A stretch of 64,000 nt of DNA from a virus, in the IMG/VR virus record IMGVR_UViG_3300008952_000005, positions 113,461-177,460 of that record, one strand, 5' to 3'. Positions 23,555 through 31,670 of this stretch are shown piece by piece. Below the pieces are notes generated by a model. It was not told the DNA's origin. It saw only the letters and a program-made list of their open reading frames with translations, and did not search any database. Made by a program: the position numbers and the translations under genes. How positions within the stretch are numbered: the first letter of the stretch is position 1; each line of letters starts with the position of its first letter.

Positions 23555-23562
23555 TATTTATA
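23555..23562 (-). promoter_or_regulatory. T4-type late promoter
   Basis: TATAAATAGT on the minus strand, 16 nt before the ATG of the 390-aa gene. Confidence 0.65.
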
Positions 23563-23568
23563 TTGGAA

Positions 23569-23826
23569 TTATTTAGATTGGAAACACAGGTGCTTGACTA
23601 TACCACCGTTCTCTTGCCAGACTTTATTCTTATTTTGGAACTTCGCTAACTTATCAGCGTCTTCTTCAAAAAAGAATTCTGATACAATAGAACCAGTTGG
23701 TTTCTCTATGACGTGCCATACAATTTTTCTACCTCTCTTAACTAATTTCTTTTCGTAAGAAAGTTTATAATTATACTTTGCTGGTCTCTTATCGCCTCTA
23801 CTGAACCTTACTTTTTGTTTTTTCAT
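23569..23826 (-). CDS. Small basic protein
   Basis: An 85-aa strongly basic protein (R-F-S-R-G-D-K-R-P-A-K-Y) with a beta-rich middle (I-V-W-H-V-I-E-K-P-T-G-S-I-V). It may bind nucleic acid. Overlaps the methyltransferase gene by 4 nt (ATGA). Confidence 0.6.
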   Translation of the reverse strand: MKKQKVRFSRGDKRPAKYNYKLSYEKKLVKRGRKIVWHVIEKPTGSIVSEFFFEEDADKLAKFQNKNKVWQENGGIVKHLCFQSK

Positions 23827-24461
23827 ATACTTTCCAAATAATAATAATTACATCCTTCACCGTGCATACCATAAACAGGATCATATTTTTTATGTTTAAC
23901 ATTAAAATAATCTTTAATGTGATTAGTAAATACAGACTCACTATATCCAAACACAGGCATAGTATCTCCATTTACAAAAAAAATAAGGTGAGGTTTATTA
24001 TCCTCCTTATTGAAAACTCTAATAAACATTTTTCCTGAAGGTTTTAATATTCTATGATACTCTTTTATAATGGATAGAATATCTTGTGGATAGTTCACGT
24101 GTAAAGCACCAGCGTCAATAAGAAAATCAAAACTATTGTCTTCAATCTCATCTAATTTTCTTATATCTCCAACAAGAAATTTTCCTTTTGGTAAACGCTT
24201 TTGAGTTCTTTCTATAACCGTTTGTGAAAAATCTACACCTGTTACCTCAAACCCCTCGGCTATAAGCCATTCAGAATTTCTACCATCTGCACATCCACAA
24301 TCCAAAACCTTTAAATTTTTTTCAAAATTATAATACTTTATAAAATCAACCACGTGGTCATCTTGTTGCTTTCGCTCCATACTAGGATTTTTATAATCCC
24401 AAGGTCCACCAGTTGGGTGATGTTTAAAAAATTCATCCCATTCTTCAACTAAATTTTTCAT
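23823..24461 (-). CDS. SAM-dependent class I methyltransferase
   Basis: A 212-aa protein with the Rossmann motif I V-L-D-C-G-C-A-D-G-R (around residue 52), acidic motif II V-T-G-V-D-F-S, and a post-II region D-F-L-I-D-A-G-A-L-H. It looks like a Methyltransf_11-type small-molecule or sugar methyltransferase rather than a DNA methylase (no D/N-P-P-Y). Substrate unknown. Overlaps both neighbours by 4 nt. Confidence 0.8.
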   Translation of the reverse strand: MKNLVEEWDEFFKHHPTGGPWDYKNPSMERKQQDDHVVDFIKYYNFEKNLKVLDCGCADGRNSEWLIAEGFEVTGVDFSQTVIERTQKRLPKGKFLVGDIRKLDEIEDNSFDFLIDAGALHVNYPQDILSIIKEYHRILKPSGKMFIRVFNKEDNKPHLIFFVNGDTMPVFGYSESVFTNHIKDYFNVKHKKYDPVYGMHGEGCNYYYLESI

Positions 24462-24646
24462 ATCATCTTACTACTATCTATTAATTGTGGTTCTTGTTTT
24501 TTCTTCACTACTTTTTTTACTACCTTCTTTTCTTTTTTCTTTTTCTTTCCACCAAAGATTCTATCGTATTCCTTTTTATATTTTGGAGTATTTCCTCTCC
24601 AAGCACCATCAAATACTTTTCCTTTAACGCCTACTTTCATTCCCAT
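24458..24646 (-). CDS. Lysine-rich small protein
   Basis: A 62-aa protein with an N-terminal Gly/Lys segment (V-G-V-K-G-K-V-F-D-G-A-W-R-G-N-T) and a poly-basic run near residues 34-50. Function unknown, possibly RNA-binding. Coupled to the methyltransferase gene. Confidence 0.5.
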   Translation of the reverse strand: MGMKVGVKGKVFDGAWRGNTPKYKKEYDRIFGGKKKKKEKKVVKKVVKKKQEPQLIDSSKMI

Positions 24647-24647
24647 A

Positions 24648-25166
24648 TTACTTCCAATACGTGTTAAAACTTAATACAATCCTTTCTTTACTTTTATTAA
24701 TACTATCTCCTGAACCGTGCATTAAATAACTCGGAAACATTACCATCATTCCTTTTGTAGGTGTTATTTGATAAGTTTCTTTTGTAAGAGAAGTAGGGTT
24801 TTGAAACACTAACTTGCTACTATTTTCATCTACTTTTAAAAATATAACACCAGAGCAAATTGAATTAGGATGACTATGATAGTTTAGTGTACTATCTTCA
24901 CCTTGTATATTACACCAAGAGTCTTGCATTCTTTGATTGGGTATATAAACTTCGTTCATAATTTTATCTTCTATATCTTTATGATAGTCTAAAATATAAG
25001 CGTTGCCTCCCATATTAACATATGTTGTTTTAGCATTGCCTTTAAAGTAATCATACTGCCCTAAATCTTCTTTATTAATGCTATTAATTAATTTATCTAT
25101 TTCTGTATCATTTAGAAAATTATATTTCTCATATATATCTATTGTAAAAAGTGTTTTCTTATTCAT
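24648..25166 (-). CDS. 2OG-Fe(II) oxygenase-like protein
   Basis: A 172-aa protein of the small 2-oxoglutarate/iron oxygenase type common in marine phages. Iron-ligand candidates are the histidines in N-Y-H-S-H-P-N (around residue 95) and S-Y-L-M-H-G-S (around residue 151), with R-I-V-L-S-F as the 2OG-binding arginine motif. Substrate unknown. One of three such genes in the window, none closely similar by eye. Confidence 0.7.
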   Translation of the reverse strand: MNKKTLFTIDIYEKYNFLNDTEIDKLINSINKEDLGQYDYFKGNAKTTYVNMGGNAYILDYHKDIEDKIMNEVYIPNQRMQDSWCNIQGEDSTLNYHSHPNSICSGVIFLKVDENSSKLVFQNPTSLTKETYQITPTKGMMVMFPSYLMHGSGDSINKSKERIVLSFNTYWK

Positions 25167-25728
25167 TGTATATCTTGTTTAATTGTCCCATTATCAAATC
25201 ATCATATAATCCATAACCCCAATCGTCCTTACTTAAACCAAGTGTAGAAACAGGACGAAACATTATACCAAAACAAGTCATACAAGGGCATCCAGAAATT
25301 CTATCAATTTTTTCTTTTACTTTTTCTTTATCTTTAAATAAATCTAATATTTTATTTACAATTGTTTTACTCATTTTATTGTTTTTAAAATATTCTTCTC
25401 TATCGTTTTTCGCCAACATATCTTGTTTTATACAATAATTTTGCCACTCAATCTTTGTCATTTTAGTTTTTAATATCTTTGTTCTTAATGCACTTTGCCA
25501 AGGATCAGGAAGACCTAATATTGCTTTCTCATTAAGATAATTATTCTCATCTAATAAACCTAAATTTTTATAATGTCTTATTTCTTTTTGTTGTTCTTTT
25601 TGCCACACCTTATTCTCTTTCGCCATAACTTCTAAAGCGTCAACTGGAGTTTTTCTTATTTCTTTTTTCCAACCTATTGATTCTGGTTTCTTTAATTGTG
25701 ATGGACTTTTTCTATCGTTTCTAATCAT
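25159..25728 (-). CDS. Hypothetical protein with C-P-C-M-T-C motif
   Basis: A 189-aa protein, basic N-terminal half, with a cysteine motif G-C-P-C-M-T-C-F-G near residue 148 that may bind metal. No further identification. Overlaps its downstream neighbour by 8 nt and its upstream one by one base. Confidence 0.6.
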   Translation of the reverse strand: MIRNDRKSPSQLKKPESIGWKKEIRKTPVDALEVMAKENKVWQKEQQKEIRHYKNLGLLDENNYLNEKAILGLPDPWQSALRTKILKTKMTKIEWQNYCIKQDMLAKNDREEYFKNNKMSKTIVNKILDLFKDKEKVKEKIDRISGCPCMTCFGIMFRPVSTLGLSKDDWGYGLYDDLIMGQLNKIYNE

Positions 25729-26111
25729 TATACTTTAAAACTCCTTACGCCTTTTAGTCTTTGTTGTAAAAAATTTATAAATTTCCATCGGTTCTCAACT
25801 AATTTACCATATCTTTTATAATGACACAAAATACCTTTGATTCTTTTACCAGCTTCCGCCTTTTTTAAATGAGCAATTAAATGTCTTTTGCTAAATCTAT
25901 CTGTAATTTTTATTACTTTAACTTTTTTAACTACCTCTTTTTTAACTTCTTCTTTTTTAACTTCTTCATTTTTAAATAATATTCTATCAGCTTTTTTGTC
26001 TATTTGATTTAATCCTGTTTCATATATTCTTAAATCTCTATCTTTTTTTAAACCAGGACCTCTAATAAATTTTCTATTACCAGTTTGTTGATGGTCTATT
26101 ATTTTTACCAT
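25728..26111 (-). CDS. Basic hypothetical protein
   Basis: A 127-aa highly basic protein with a repeated V-K-K-E-V patch (residues about 48-65) and a C-terminal helical basic region. It overlaps the gp41 stop by one base (TAATG). A small accessory in the replication cluster; function unknown. Confidence 0.6.
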   Translation of the reverse strand: MVKIIDHQQTGNRKFIRGPGLKKDRDLRIYETGLNQIDKKADRILFKNEEVKKEEVKKEVVKKVKVIKITDRFSKRHLIAHLKKAEAGKRIKGILCHYKRYGKLVENRWKFINFLQQRLKGVRSFKV

Positions 26112-27496
26112 TATACTTTAAAGTCTGAAAATTTATCGTACGGATCCACTTCAACTTTTTTCTCCTGGTTGGCGTCTACTATGTTTTGTGCTGTTTGACC
26201 TACATCATACAATCTCATTTTAGCTCTATCAACCCCTATAATAAATGACCTATTAATTCCTGGGTCATTATATCTATTCTTCAATTGTTTAATCTTTAAC
26301 TGACCTAATGCGTCTAAATCATCATTGGATATTATTGCAAACATAAAGTCTGCTGTTGCTGGCAATCCAAAACTTTCTGCTGTATCTTCTAGTCCTATGT
26401 CTGTACTCATAAATCCAGTTCTTGTTGTTTGTGTAGCAGAAAACAAAGGTACATTAAATTCTACTGCAAGTCCTCTTAACTCTTCAGCGATTGCCTTGAT
26501 ATAAAAATAAGAACCTATATTGCCACCTTTAAATCTACTTGACGCACATATATTTAAATAATCTATGAACACTACATCTGCTTTAAAACTTTTCTTTAAT
26601 GCAAGTTCATTAAACAATGCTCTAAAATGTCCTGCGTGAGCAGCGGCAGTTGGATATTCTTTAATAATTAATTTACCACCAGTCTTCTTTCTTATCTTAT
26701 CTATGTTATTATCATATAAATCTTTTGGCATTGTATGTAAATCGTCCATAGTTACATCTAATAAGTTTGCGTCAATTCTTTCAGCAATTCTTTCTTCTGC
26801 CATTTCTAAAGTGATATACAATACATTTAAACCTTGTGCCAAATAAGCACTTGCACAATGACACATAAACAAAGACTTACCTACACCTGTACCTGCCAAT
26901 GCAATATTCAAAGTCTTACTTGGAACACCACCCTTGGTTGCTCTATTCATATAATCTAAATCAAATTGATATTTTGTTTCTTTAGTATGATACCATTTAA
27001 ATCTTCTATCAGCGTCATCTATATAATCGTGACCAATATGTTGGTCAAATGATACTGCTAATGCGTCTGCTAGTATACTAGGTATTGCTTCTGGTGTTCT
27101 TTTAGTATCTTTCTTATCTAATATTCTAATGCCATCTAATACAGCATTATGTACTGCTCTATCTTTACAAAACTTTTCAGTTACATCTAACAACCATTTT
27201 GGATCGGAATCTAATTTAGTTATAGAATTAATATTATCTTTTAATGTATTAATTTCATCTTCATTAATATCTTTTCTTTGTCCTAATTCAATTGAAATGG
27301 ATTCTTTTGTTGGAAGATTATTATATTTCTGAACAAACTTATATATTTCTGTAAATAAAATCTTATCAGTTCTTAATGGAAAATAATCTTCTTTTAAAAA
27401 CGGCAATACTTTTCTAGCATACTCTTCTTGAAAGAAAAGATTATTTAATATAGTTGTTTCTAGTCTATCTGAATTATGAAATGACTGCTGTACCAT
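26111..27496 (-). CDS. 41: Replicative DNA helicase (T4 gp41, DnaB-like)
   Basis: A 461-aa hexameric helicase that unwinds the fork and works with primase gp61. Walker A is A-G-T-G-V-G-K-S (around residue 203) within the DnaB/RecA-like core; Walker B-type V-V-F-I-D-Y-L-N and the arginine-finger region follow. The N-terminal 170 residues are the DnaB-type helical domain. Length fits gp41 (475 aa in T4). It overlaps the 106-aa gene upstream by 23 nt, in the order uvsX - small gene - 41. Confidence 0.9.
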   Translation of the reverse strand: MVQQSFHNSDRLETTILNNLFFQEEYARKVLPFLKEDYFPLRTDKILFTEIYKFVQKYNNLPTKESISIELGQRKDINEDEINTLKDNINSITKLDSDPKWLLDVTEKFCKDRAVHNAVLDGIRILDKKDTKRTPEAIPSILADALAVSFDQHIGHDYIDDADRRFKWYHTKETKYQFDLDYMNRATKGGVPSKTLNIALAGTGVGKSLFMCHCASAYLAQGLNVLYITLEMAEERIAERIDANLLDVTMDDLHTMPKDLYDNNIDKIRKKTGGKLIIKEYPTAAAHAGHFRALFNELALKKSFKADVVFIDYLNICASSRFKGGNIGSYFYIKAIAEELRGLAVEFNVPLFSATQTTRTGFMSTDIGLEDTAESFGLPATADFMFAIISNDDLDALGQLKIKQLKNRYNDPGINRSFIIGVDRAKMRLYDVGQTAQNIVDANQEKKVEVDPYDKFSDFKV

Positions 27497-27794
27497 CTTT
27501 TAATTGTTGCTCCAATATTTCTATTAATATATCACCAATGTAATTAAGAAAATCTACGTTCTCATTTAAATCAAGATTATTTGGATTCTGTTTGATTGTA
27601 TAATCAAATTTCATTGGTAATGTGCCATCTTTATTTTCTTCTTTTGCAAATCCAACTTTGCCATAATGATATACGACATCTTTATACTTACCTTCGGTAA
27701 GTTTAATACAAGAAAAATCATCACCTTCTCTTTGAGCAAAGGTGTATTTCTTATTCTTCTGATCCGTATGTAAATTTTTGTCTTGCGTGTTCAT
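27474..27794 (-). CDS. Small conserved-type replication-cluster protein
   Basis: A 106-aa protein between uvsX and gp41. The central segment [15 protein letters not shown] reads as a small beta domain; the C-terminus is helical. Function unknown; position suggests replication or recombination. The start overlaps the uvsX end by 44 nt; no good internal start exists. Confidence 0.7.
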   Translation of the reverse strand: MNTQDKNLHTDQKNKKYTFAQREGDDFSCIKLTEGKYKDVVYHYGKVGFAKEENKDGTLPMKFDYTIKQNPNNLDLNENVDFLNYIGDILIEILEQQLKDGTAVIS

Positions 27795-28773
27795 CTATCT
27801 TATCTAATACTTCTTTTGTAAAATATTTATCTGGATTCTCATTGACATTTTTACCAAATACTTTAGAACCATCTGGCATTTCATATCTTGTTGATACTTT
27901 CTTAAAGATACCTGCCTCTTCACCTAGTTCTAATAGTCCATAATGTTTGTCCAACCCTTTTTTATAAGTTAACTTGACATCAATTTGAGCGTTTTCTTTT
28001 GTTATTCTTGATTTGTATATTTTACAATGTATTATATTTCCAATAACCTCGGTACCCAATTTCTCTTTTCGTTTACCAAGATAGATGATTGTTGAAGCAG
28101 CGTATTTCAATCCTGAACCGCCACCCATTTCTTTTTGTGGGAACATTGAACCAATAACATCATACGTGTGATTGGTCATTAACATAGGAACATTTGCTTG
28201 TCCTAGTTTAAGTGTTAAAACTCTAAATGTAGATTTGACAATTTGTGACCTTGTCATATCTCTTGTTTCTTTACCTTCTGCTGTGTCGGTCATTTCTTTT
28301 GTAGTAGATAGCATTCCTAAACTATCTAACACAAACATTAAAGGTTGTCTATCTTTTTCGTCTTGTTCTAAATATTTGTCTACTATTTTAATTGCTTGAC
28401 TTCTAAATTCTTGTACTGTTGATACTGGTACTACTACAACTCTTTTACTATCAACACCTCTTGACTCTATCATATCTTTTGATACTGCATTTTCTGATTC
28501 AAACAGAACAACGCCTGCGTCTTTGTCTTTATCTAAAAATCGTTTGAGAATACCTAATGCGAAAAATGTTTTACCAGTTGCTGCCTCACCTGCAATTGCT
28601 GTAATACGGTTGCCTGGTAACCCACCGTAAATTGAACCTGAAAGAAGAGCATTAAAAGAATAAGAACCTGTATCTATAAATGAAGTTACATCACCTGCTG
28701 TGATACCTTCACTTGCTAGACTAGCAAATTCATTTCCTGTTTCTTTAATAATCTCTTTTAGAAAGTCTTTCAT
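27751..28773 (-). CDS. uvsX: RecA-like recombinase UvsX
   Basis: A 340-aa strand-exchange protein for recombination-dependent replication. Walker A is [10 protein letters not shown] (around residue 62), Walker [10 protein letters not shown], and the L2-type region contains [14 protein letters not shown]. It works with UvsY (56354-56782) and the gp46/gp47 nuclease. A clear early promoter lies 53-81 nt upstream. Confidence 0.95.
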   Translation of the reverse strand: MKDFLKEIIKETGNEFASLASEGITAGDVTSFIDTGSYSFNALLSGSIYGGLPGNRITAIAGEAATGKTFFALGILKRFLDKDKDAGVVLFESENAVSKDMIESRGVDSKRVVVVPVSTVQEFRSQAIKIVDKYLEQDEKDRQPLMFVLDSLGMLSTTKEMTDTAEGKETRDMTRSQIVKSTFRVLTLKLGQANVPMLMTNHTYDVIGSMFPQKEMGGGSGLKYAASTIIYLGKRKEKLGTEVIGNIIHCKIYKSRITKENAQIDVKLTYKKGLDKHYGLLELGEEAGIFKKVSTRYEMPDGSKVFGKNVNENPDKYFTKEVLDKIDEHARQKFTYGSEE

Positions 28774-28918
28774 ACTCTTTATATTCCTCTTCTGAATAAT
28801 TTAATACATAAAATTTTATATTGTTAATATAACATAATTCCTTCACCGAGTCAAGTTCCTTTGGCAGAAAATTATGACTAATGTAATCATCTGGTCTTCT
28901 ATAAATCGTTATTCTCAC
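28745..28918 (-). CDS. Possible small GTG-start ORF overlapping the uvsX promoter
   Basis: A 57-codon minus-strand frame starting GTG ([10 protein letters not shown]...) and ending KRDY. It overlaps the upstream membrane-protein gene by 20 nt and uvsX by 29 nt. It fills the 125-nt gap and reads like a normal protein, but it also spans the uvsX promoter, so it may only be leader sequence. Confidence 0.4.
   Translation of the reverse strand: MRITIYRRPDDYISHNFLPKELDSVKELCYINNIKFYVLNYSEEEYKEYERLSKRDY
28826..28854 (-). promoter_or_regulatory. Early-type promoter for uvsX
   Basis: TTGACT (28849-28854), 17-nt spacer, TATATT (28826-28831) on the minus strand. Confidence 0.75.
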
Positions 28919-29189
28919 GATACTTTTTCCATCCTAAAGGTATATACCATAGTATAATAACTATCGGTATGGAAATAACAACCCAAAAATGCTGTGGGTG
29001 TTTATAATATACCATCATACCAATAATACTTCCTATATCTATAACGCTATGTATAGAAATCCACCAACCATAGGTTAGTTTCTCTATAATTTTCTTTCGT
29101 AAATTTCTTAAATAGGAACAGTAATGCCTTGACATAGCAAAACCATCATTGATGATGAATATAACCAAACATAAATAAAAGTAATCCAT
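28899..29189 (-). CDS. Small integral membrane protein (about three TM helices)
   Basis: A 96-aa protein with hydrophobic segments near residues 2-16, 42-58 and 67-83 and a basic loop between the first two. No family recognised. It sits between the uvsX unit and a DNA methylase gene. Confidence 0.55.
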   Translation of the reverse strand: MDYFYLCLVIFIINDGFAMSRHYCSYLRNLRKKIIEKLTYGWWISIHSVIDIGSIIGMMVYYKHPQHFWVVISIPIVIILWYIPLGWKKYRENNDL

Positions 29190-29197
29190 ATTATTAT

Positions 29198-30427
29198 TTA
29201 TATAAACGCCTCTAACGTCCCTACTCTTGCGTGTTTAAATAGGTCTATCTTCTCTCCAAAGCACCAAATATTCTCAATATAAGTCATTGCCATAAAGACA
29301 TTCAACTCTTCTTTTGTTTTAAACTTTTTAGTACCTTGTGGTCTTTGCATAATCCTCATACCAATTTGACCTAAAAACTTATCTTTAAATCTATCAACTA
29401 GTTCATCACTTGACCTATATCTAGTACCCTTAATCTTTGGATCCATAATATTAACAAACATAAATTTTGATTTACTCATTGTCTTTTCTGCAACTGGAAG
29501 ATAAAAACTATCTCTCCATTTATCATACTCATTAAACTTATGCCAAGATTGTAGTTCTTCTTTCTCACCGCCTTTATTATATTGTTCAGTACTAAAATAA
29601 GGTGGACTTGTAAACGCACAATCTATATCTGGTAGTTCGTTATAAGGTAAATCTTCTGCACCACAATTCCATATCTTAACAGTTTTGTTTTTAAAGAATT
29701 TACTATACTCTTCTATTTGTTTTTGATAATTCTTATACGTATTTGGATTAGGGTCGCAACCATAATAATGTGTTGCCTTACTAGCAAAGAAACCAGCTAG
29801 TCTATCTCCCCAACCACAACTCGTATCTAATACTGTTTCTGCATTGGTCATATCGTATATTGTTTTTGCAACAACTGGTTTAAATTGTGTTGCAACATAT
29901 GTACCTAATCTTATTGCTTCTCTATAACTATTTGGTGATAAATCTTTGGTACTATTCACACCTCTCCATAATGCACCTAAACATTTCCATATATCTTTTG
30001 CATTACCATTTTTAAAAACTTCAATTGGTGCTCTAAAACTATAACTTGAACAATTTAATCTTAACTCTTGATGAAAATAATTACTACATTTATTATATAT
30101 TGAAGGAGCGTCAATTAGTCCTAGACCATATTTTGAATAAGGATACTTATAGTCATCATACTTTTCAAATATATCTTTATGACTTTGTTCATTAGGTGTA
30201 CAAAGTTTGCTAGTATCAAACTTACTTAATTTTATTATATTATCTTTCATAACATCATATGAAATTTTATTTAAAGGAAATTCTGGTCTATGTTCAGCAA
30301 TATATTCTGATAATAGTTCTCTAAATTTTTCTTTACCTATTTCATCTGTCCAATTTTTAAATTGGATAGAATCCATTATAGGCAATCTATTTTCGTCTGC
30401 GAATTGTTTAAGGTCTAGGTTTTTCAT
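29198..30427 (-). CDS. DNA methyltransferase-like protein (SPPY motif)
   Basis: A 409-aa protein with SAM-binding motif I V-L-D-T-S-C-G-W-G-D-R (around residue 200) and catalytic motif IV F-T-S-P-P-Y-F (around residue 272), as in amino-group (N4-C or N6-A) DNA methylases. The motif order (SAM site first, then SPPY) and size match a second copy at 46251-47402, so they form a paralogous pair. Likely roles are self-modification against host restriction or regulation. No cognate nuclease is seen. Confidence 0.75.
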   Translation of the reverse strand: MKNLDLKQFADENRLPIMDSIQFKNWTDEIGKEKFRELLSEYIAEHRPEFPLNKISYDVMKDNIIKLSKFDTSKLCTPNEQSHKDIFEKYDDYKYPYSKYGLGLIDAPSIYNKCSNYFHQELRLNCSSYSFRAPIEVFKNGNAKDIWKCLGALWRGVNSTKDLSPNSYREAIRLGTYVATQFKPVVAKTIYDMTNAETVLDTSCGWGDRLAGFFASKATHYYGCDPNPNTYKNYQKQIEEYSKFFKNKTVKIWNCGAEDLPYNELPDIDCAFTSPPYFSTEQYNKGGEKEELQSWHKFNEYDKWRDSFYLPVAEKTMSKSKFMFVNIMDPKIKGTRYRSSDELVDRFKDKFLGQIGMRIMQRPQGTKKFKTKEELNVFMAMTYIENIWCFGEKIDLFKHARVGTLEAFI

Positions 30428-30503
30428 TGTTCCATAATATTAATAATAACATTGGTATTATAATACATAAAGCTGATAAAGTTAATGCAAGTAATAATGT
30501 CAT
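30408..30503 (-). CDS. 31-aa single-pass membrane peptide
   Basis: A minus-strand ORF MTLLLALTLS... almost wholly hydrophobic, ending N-E-K-P-R-P. ATGA overlap with the methylase stop upstream and 20-nt overlap with the next gene. It fits the pattern of tiny coupled membrane ORFs in this genome. Confidence 0.45.
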   Translation of the reverse strand: MTLLLALTLSALCIIIPMLLLILWNNEKPRP

Positions 30504-31549
30504 ACAAAAAACGGATTCACTTTCTTTAATCTCTTCTCTATGTCTTTAAAATAATTCTTTTCTCTTTCTATCAAGTAATACTTACGACCTTCTAATAACG
30601 CCGCTTCTCCAGTAGTACCTGTACCTGCAAATGGATCCAATACTGTTCCATCTTTAGGTGTAACTAACTTAACAAGATATCTCATTAACTCTAATGGTTT
30701 AACTGTAGGGTGTTCTGTATTTCCTTTTTCTTTTTTGCTTGCCTTGGCACAATAGAAAAATCTAGCAGCCGTACCTGTATCTCCTTGAAATGATTTACCA
30801 TCATCACCTCTTTTTTTATATTCGTGGTCATAAAATAAAAAACTACCTTTTTCTTTTTGTACAGGTGCTTTTGCTCCTTTATCTTCACCAAATTTTCTAA
30901 ACTCTTCTATAACTTCTTCTGATCCGTCGTGTATAACATTAGCGGGATATCTTCCATCTATTTTTTCTCCTGTACCAATTTTCTTTAAACCTAATTTATA
31001 AACTGCCTCTTTATGTTTTTTAGGTTCTCTTCTGTTTTTAGTTGTGTCCCACTCATATCCAGGCACTCTACACTCATCTATGTTTAAACTTTTATTAACA
31101 CCCTTACGTGCCATTACAATTGGTTCACACGCAGGTTTTAAATAGTTTTTTCTTTTAGGAAAACCACTACCATATAACCATTGTATCATATCAAATATTT
31201 CAAACCCAGCGTCTTCTACTGCAACTGCCATTCTATGATAATTTCTAGTGGCAGCAAATGATAAGAGTACTGCACCTGGTTTCATAACTCTATATACTTC
31301 TTTCCAAAAATCTTTATTAAATGCTATATCACCACCGTCCCAAGTCTGTCCCATAAATCCTTTTGCCGCTCTATGATAAGGACCATTACGTCCTTCTTTC
31401 TCATCTTTATTATTAATGCCTTTTTGACCTGGACCAAATCGTTTAAGTATAGACGCCAAATGATATGGTGGATCAGTTACACACGAATCAAATCTATTAT
31501 CTTCAAGTGTTTTTAAATGTTCTAAACTTTCTGCGTTTTTAATATCCAT
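30500..31549 (-). CDS. DNA N6-adenine / N4-cytosine methyltransferase (beta class, DPPY)
   Basis: A 349-aa DNA methylase of the N6_N4_Mtase family: catalytic motif D-P-P-Y-H-L at residues about 25-30 and SAM-binding motif D-P-F-A-G-T-G-T-T-G near residue 308, the permuted beta-class order. Between them is a variable target-recognition region. It probably methylates phage DNA at a short motif. Distinct family from the two SPPY paralogs. Confidence 0.85.
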   Translation of the reverse strand: MDIKNAESLEHLKTLEDNRFDSCVTDPPYHLASILKRFGPGQKGINNKDEKEGRNGPYHRAAKGFMGQTWDGGDIAFNKDFWKEVYRVMKPGAVLLSFAATRNYHRMAVAVEDAGFEIFDMIQWLYGSGFPKRKNYLKPACEPIVMARKGVNKSLNIDECRVPGYEWDTTKNRREPKKHKEAVYKLGLKKIGTGEKIDGRYPANVIHDGSEEVIEEFRKFGEDKGAKAPVQKEKGSFLFYDHEYKKRGDDGKSFQGDTGTAARFFYCAKASKKEKGNTEHPTVKPLELMRYLVKLVTPKDGTVLDPFAGTGTTGEAALLEGRKYYLIEREKNYFKDIEKRLKKVNPFFV

Positions 31550-31670
31550 ATGCCTTACCTAAAAATCTCACTACTAATAAAAATATAATAAACTGGTAGA
31601 GTTTTATATTAGTATTCTGTGCTAGAAAACCTCCAAACAATACAGCAAAAAACATTATAAAGTTGTTCAT
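31539..31670 (-). CDS. 43-aa small membrane protein
   Basis: A minus-strand ORF (MNNFIMFFAV...) with two hydrophobic stretches; ATGA overlap with the polymerase stop and 11-nt overlap with the methylase start. Function unknown. Confidence 0.45.
   Translation of the reverse strand: MNNFIMFFAVLFGGFLAQNTNIKLYQFIIFLLVVRFLGKAYGY

Noticed and set aside
29195-29202. TATAAATA motif before the 96-aa membrane gene
   Set aside because: It would lie only 6 nt from the ATG and overlaps the adjacent methylase end; transcription would start at or inside the codon.
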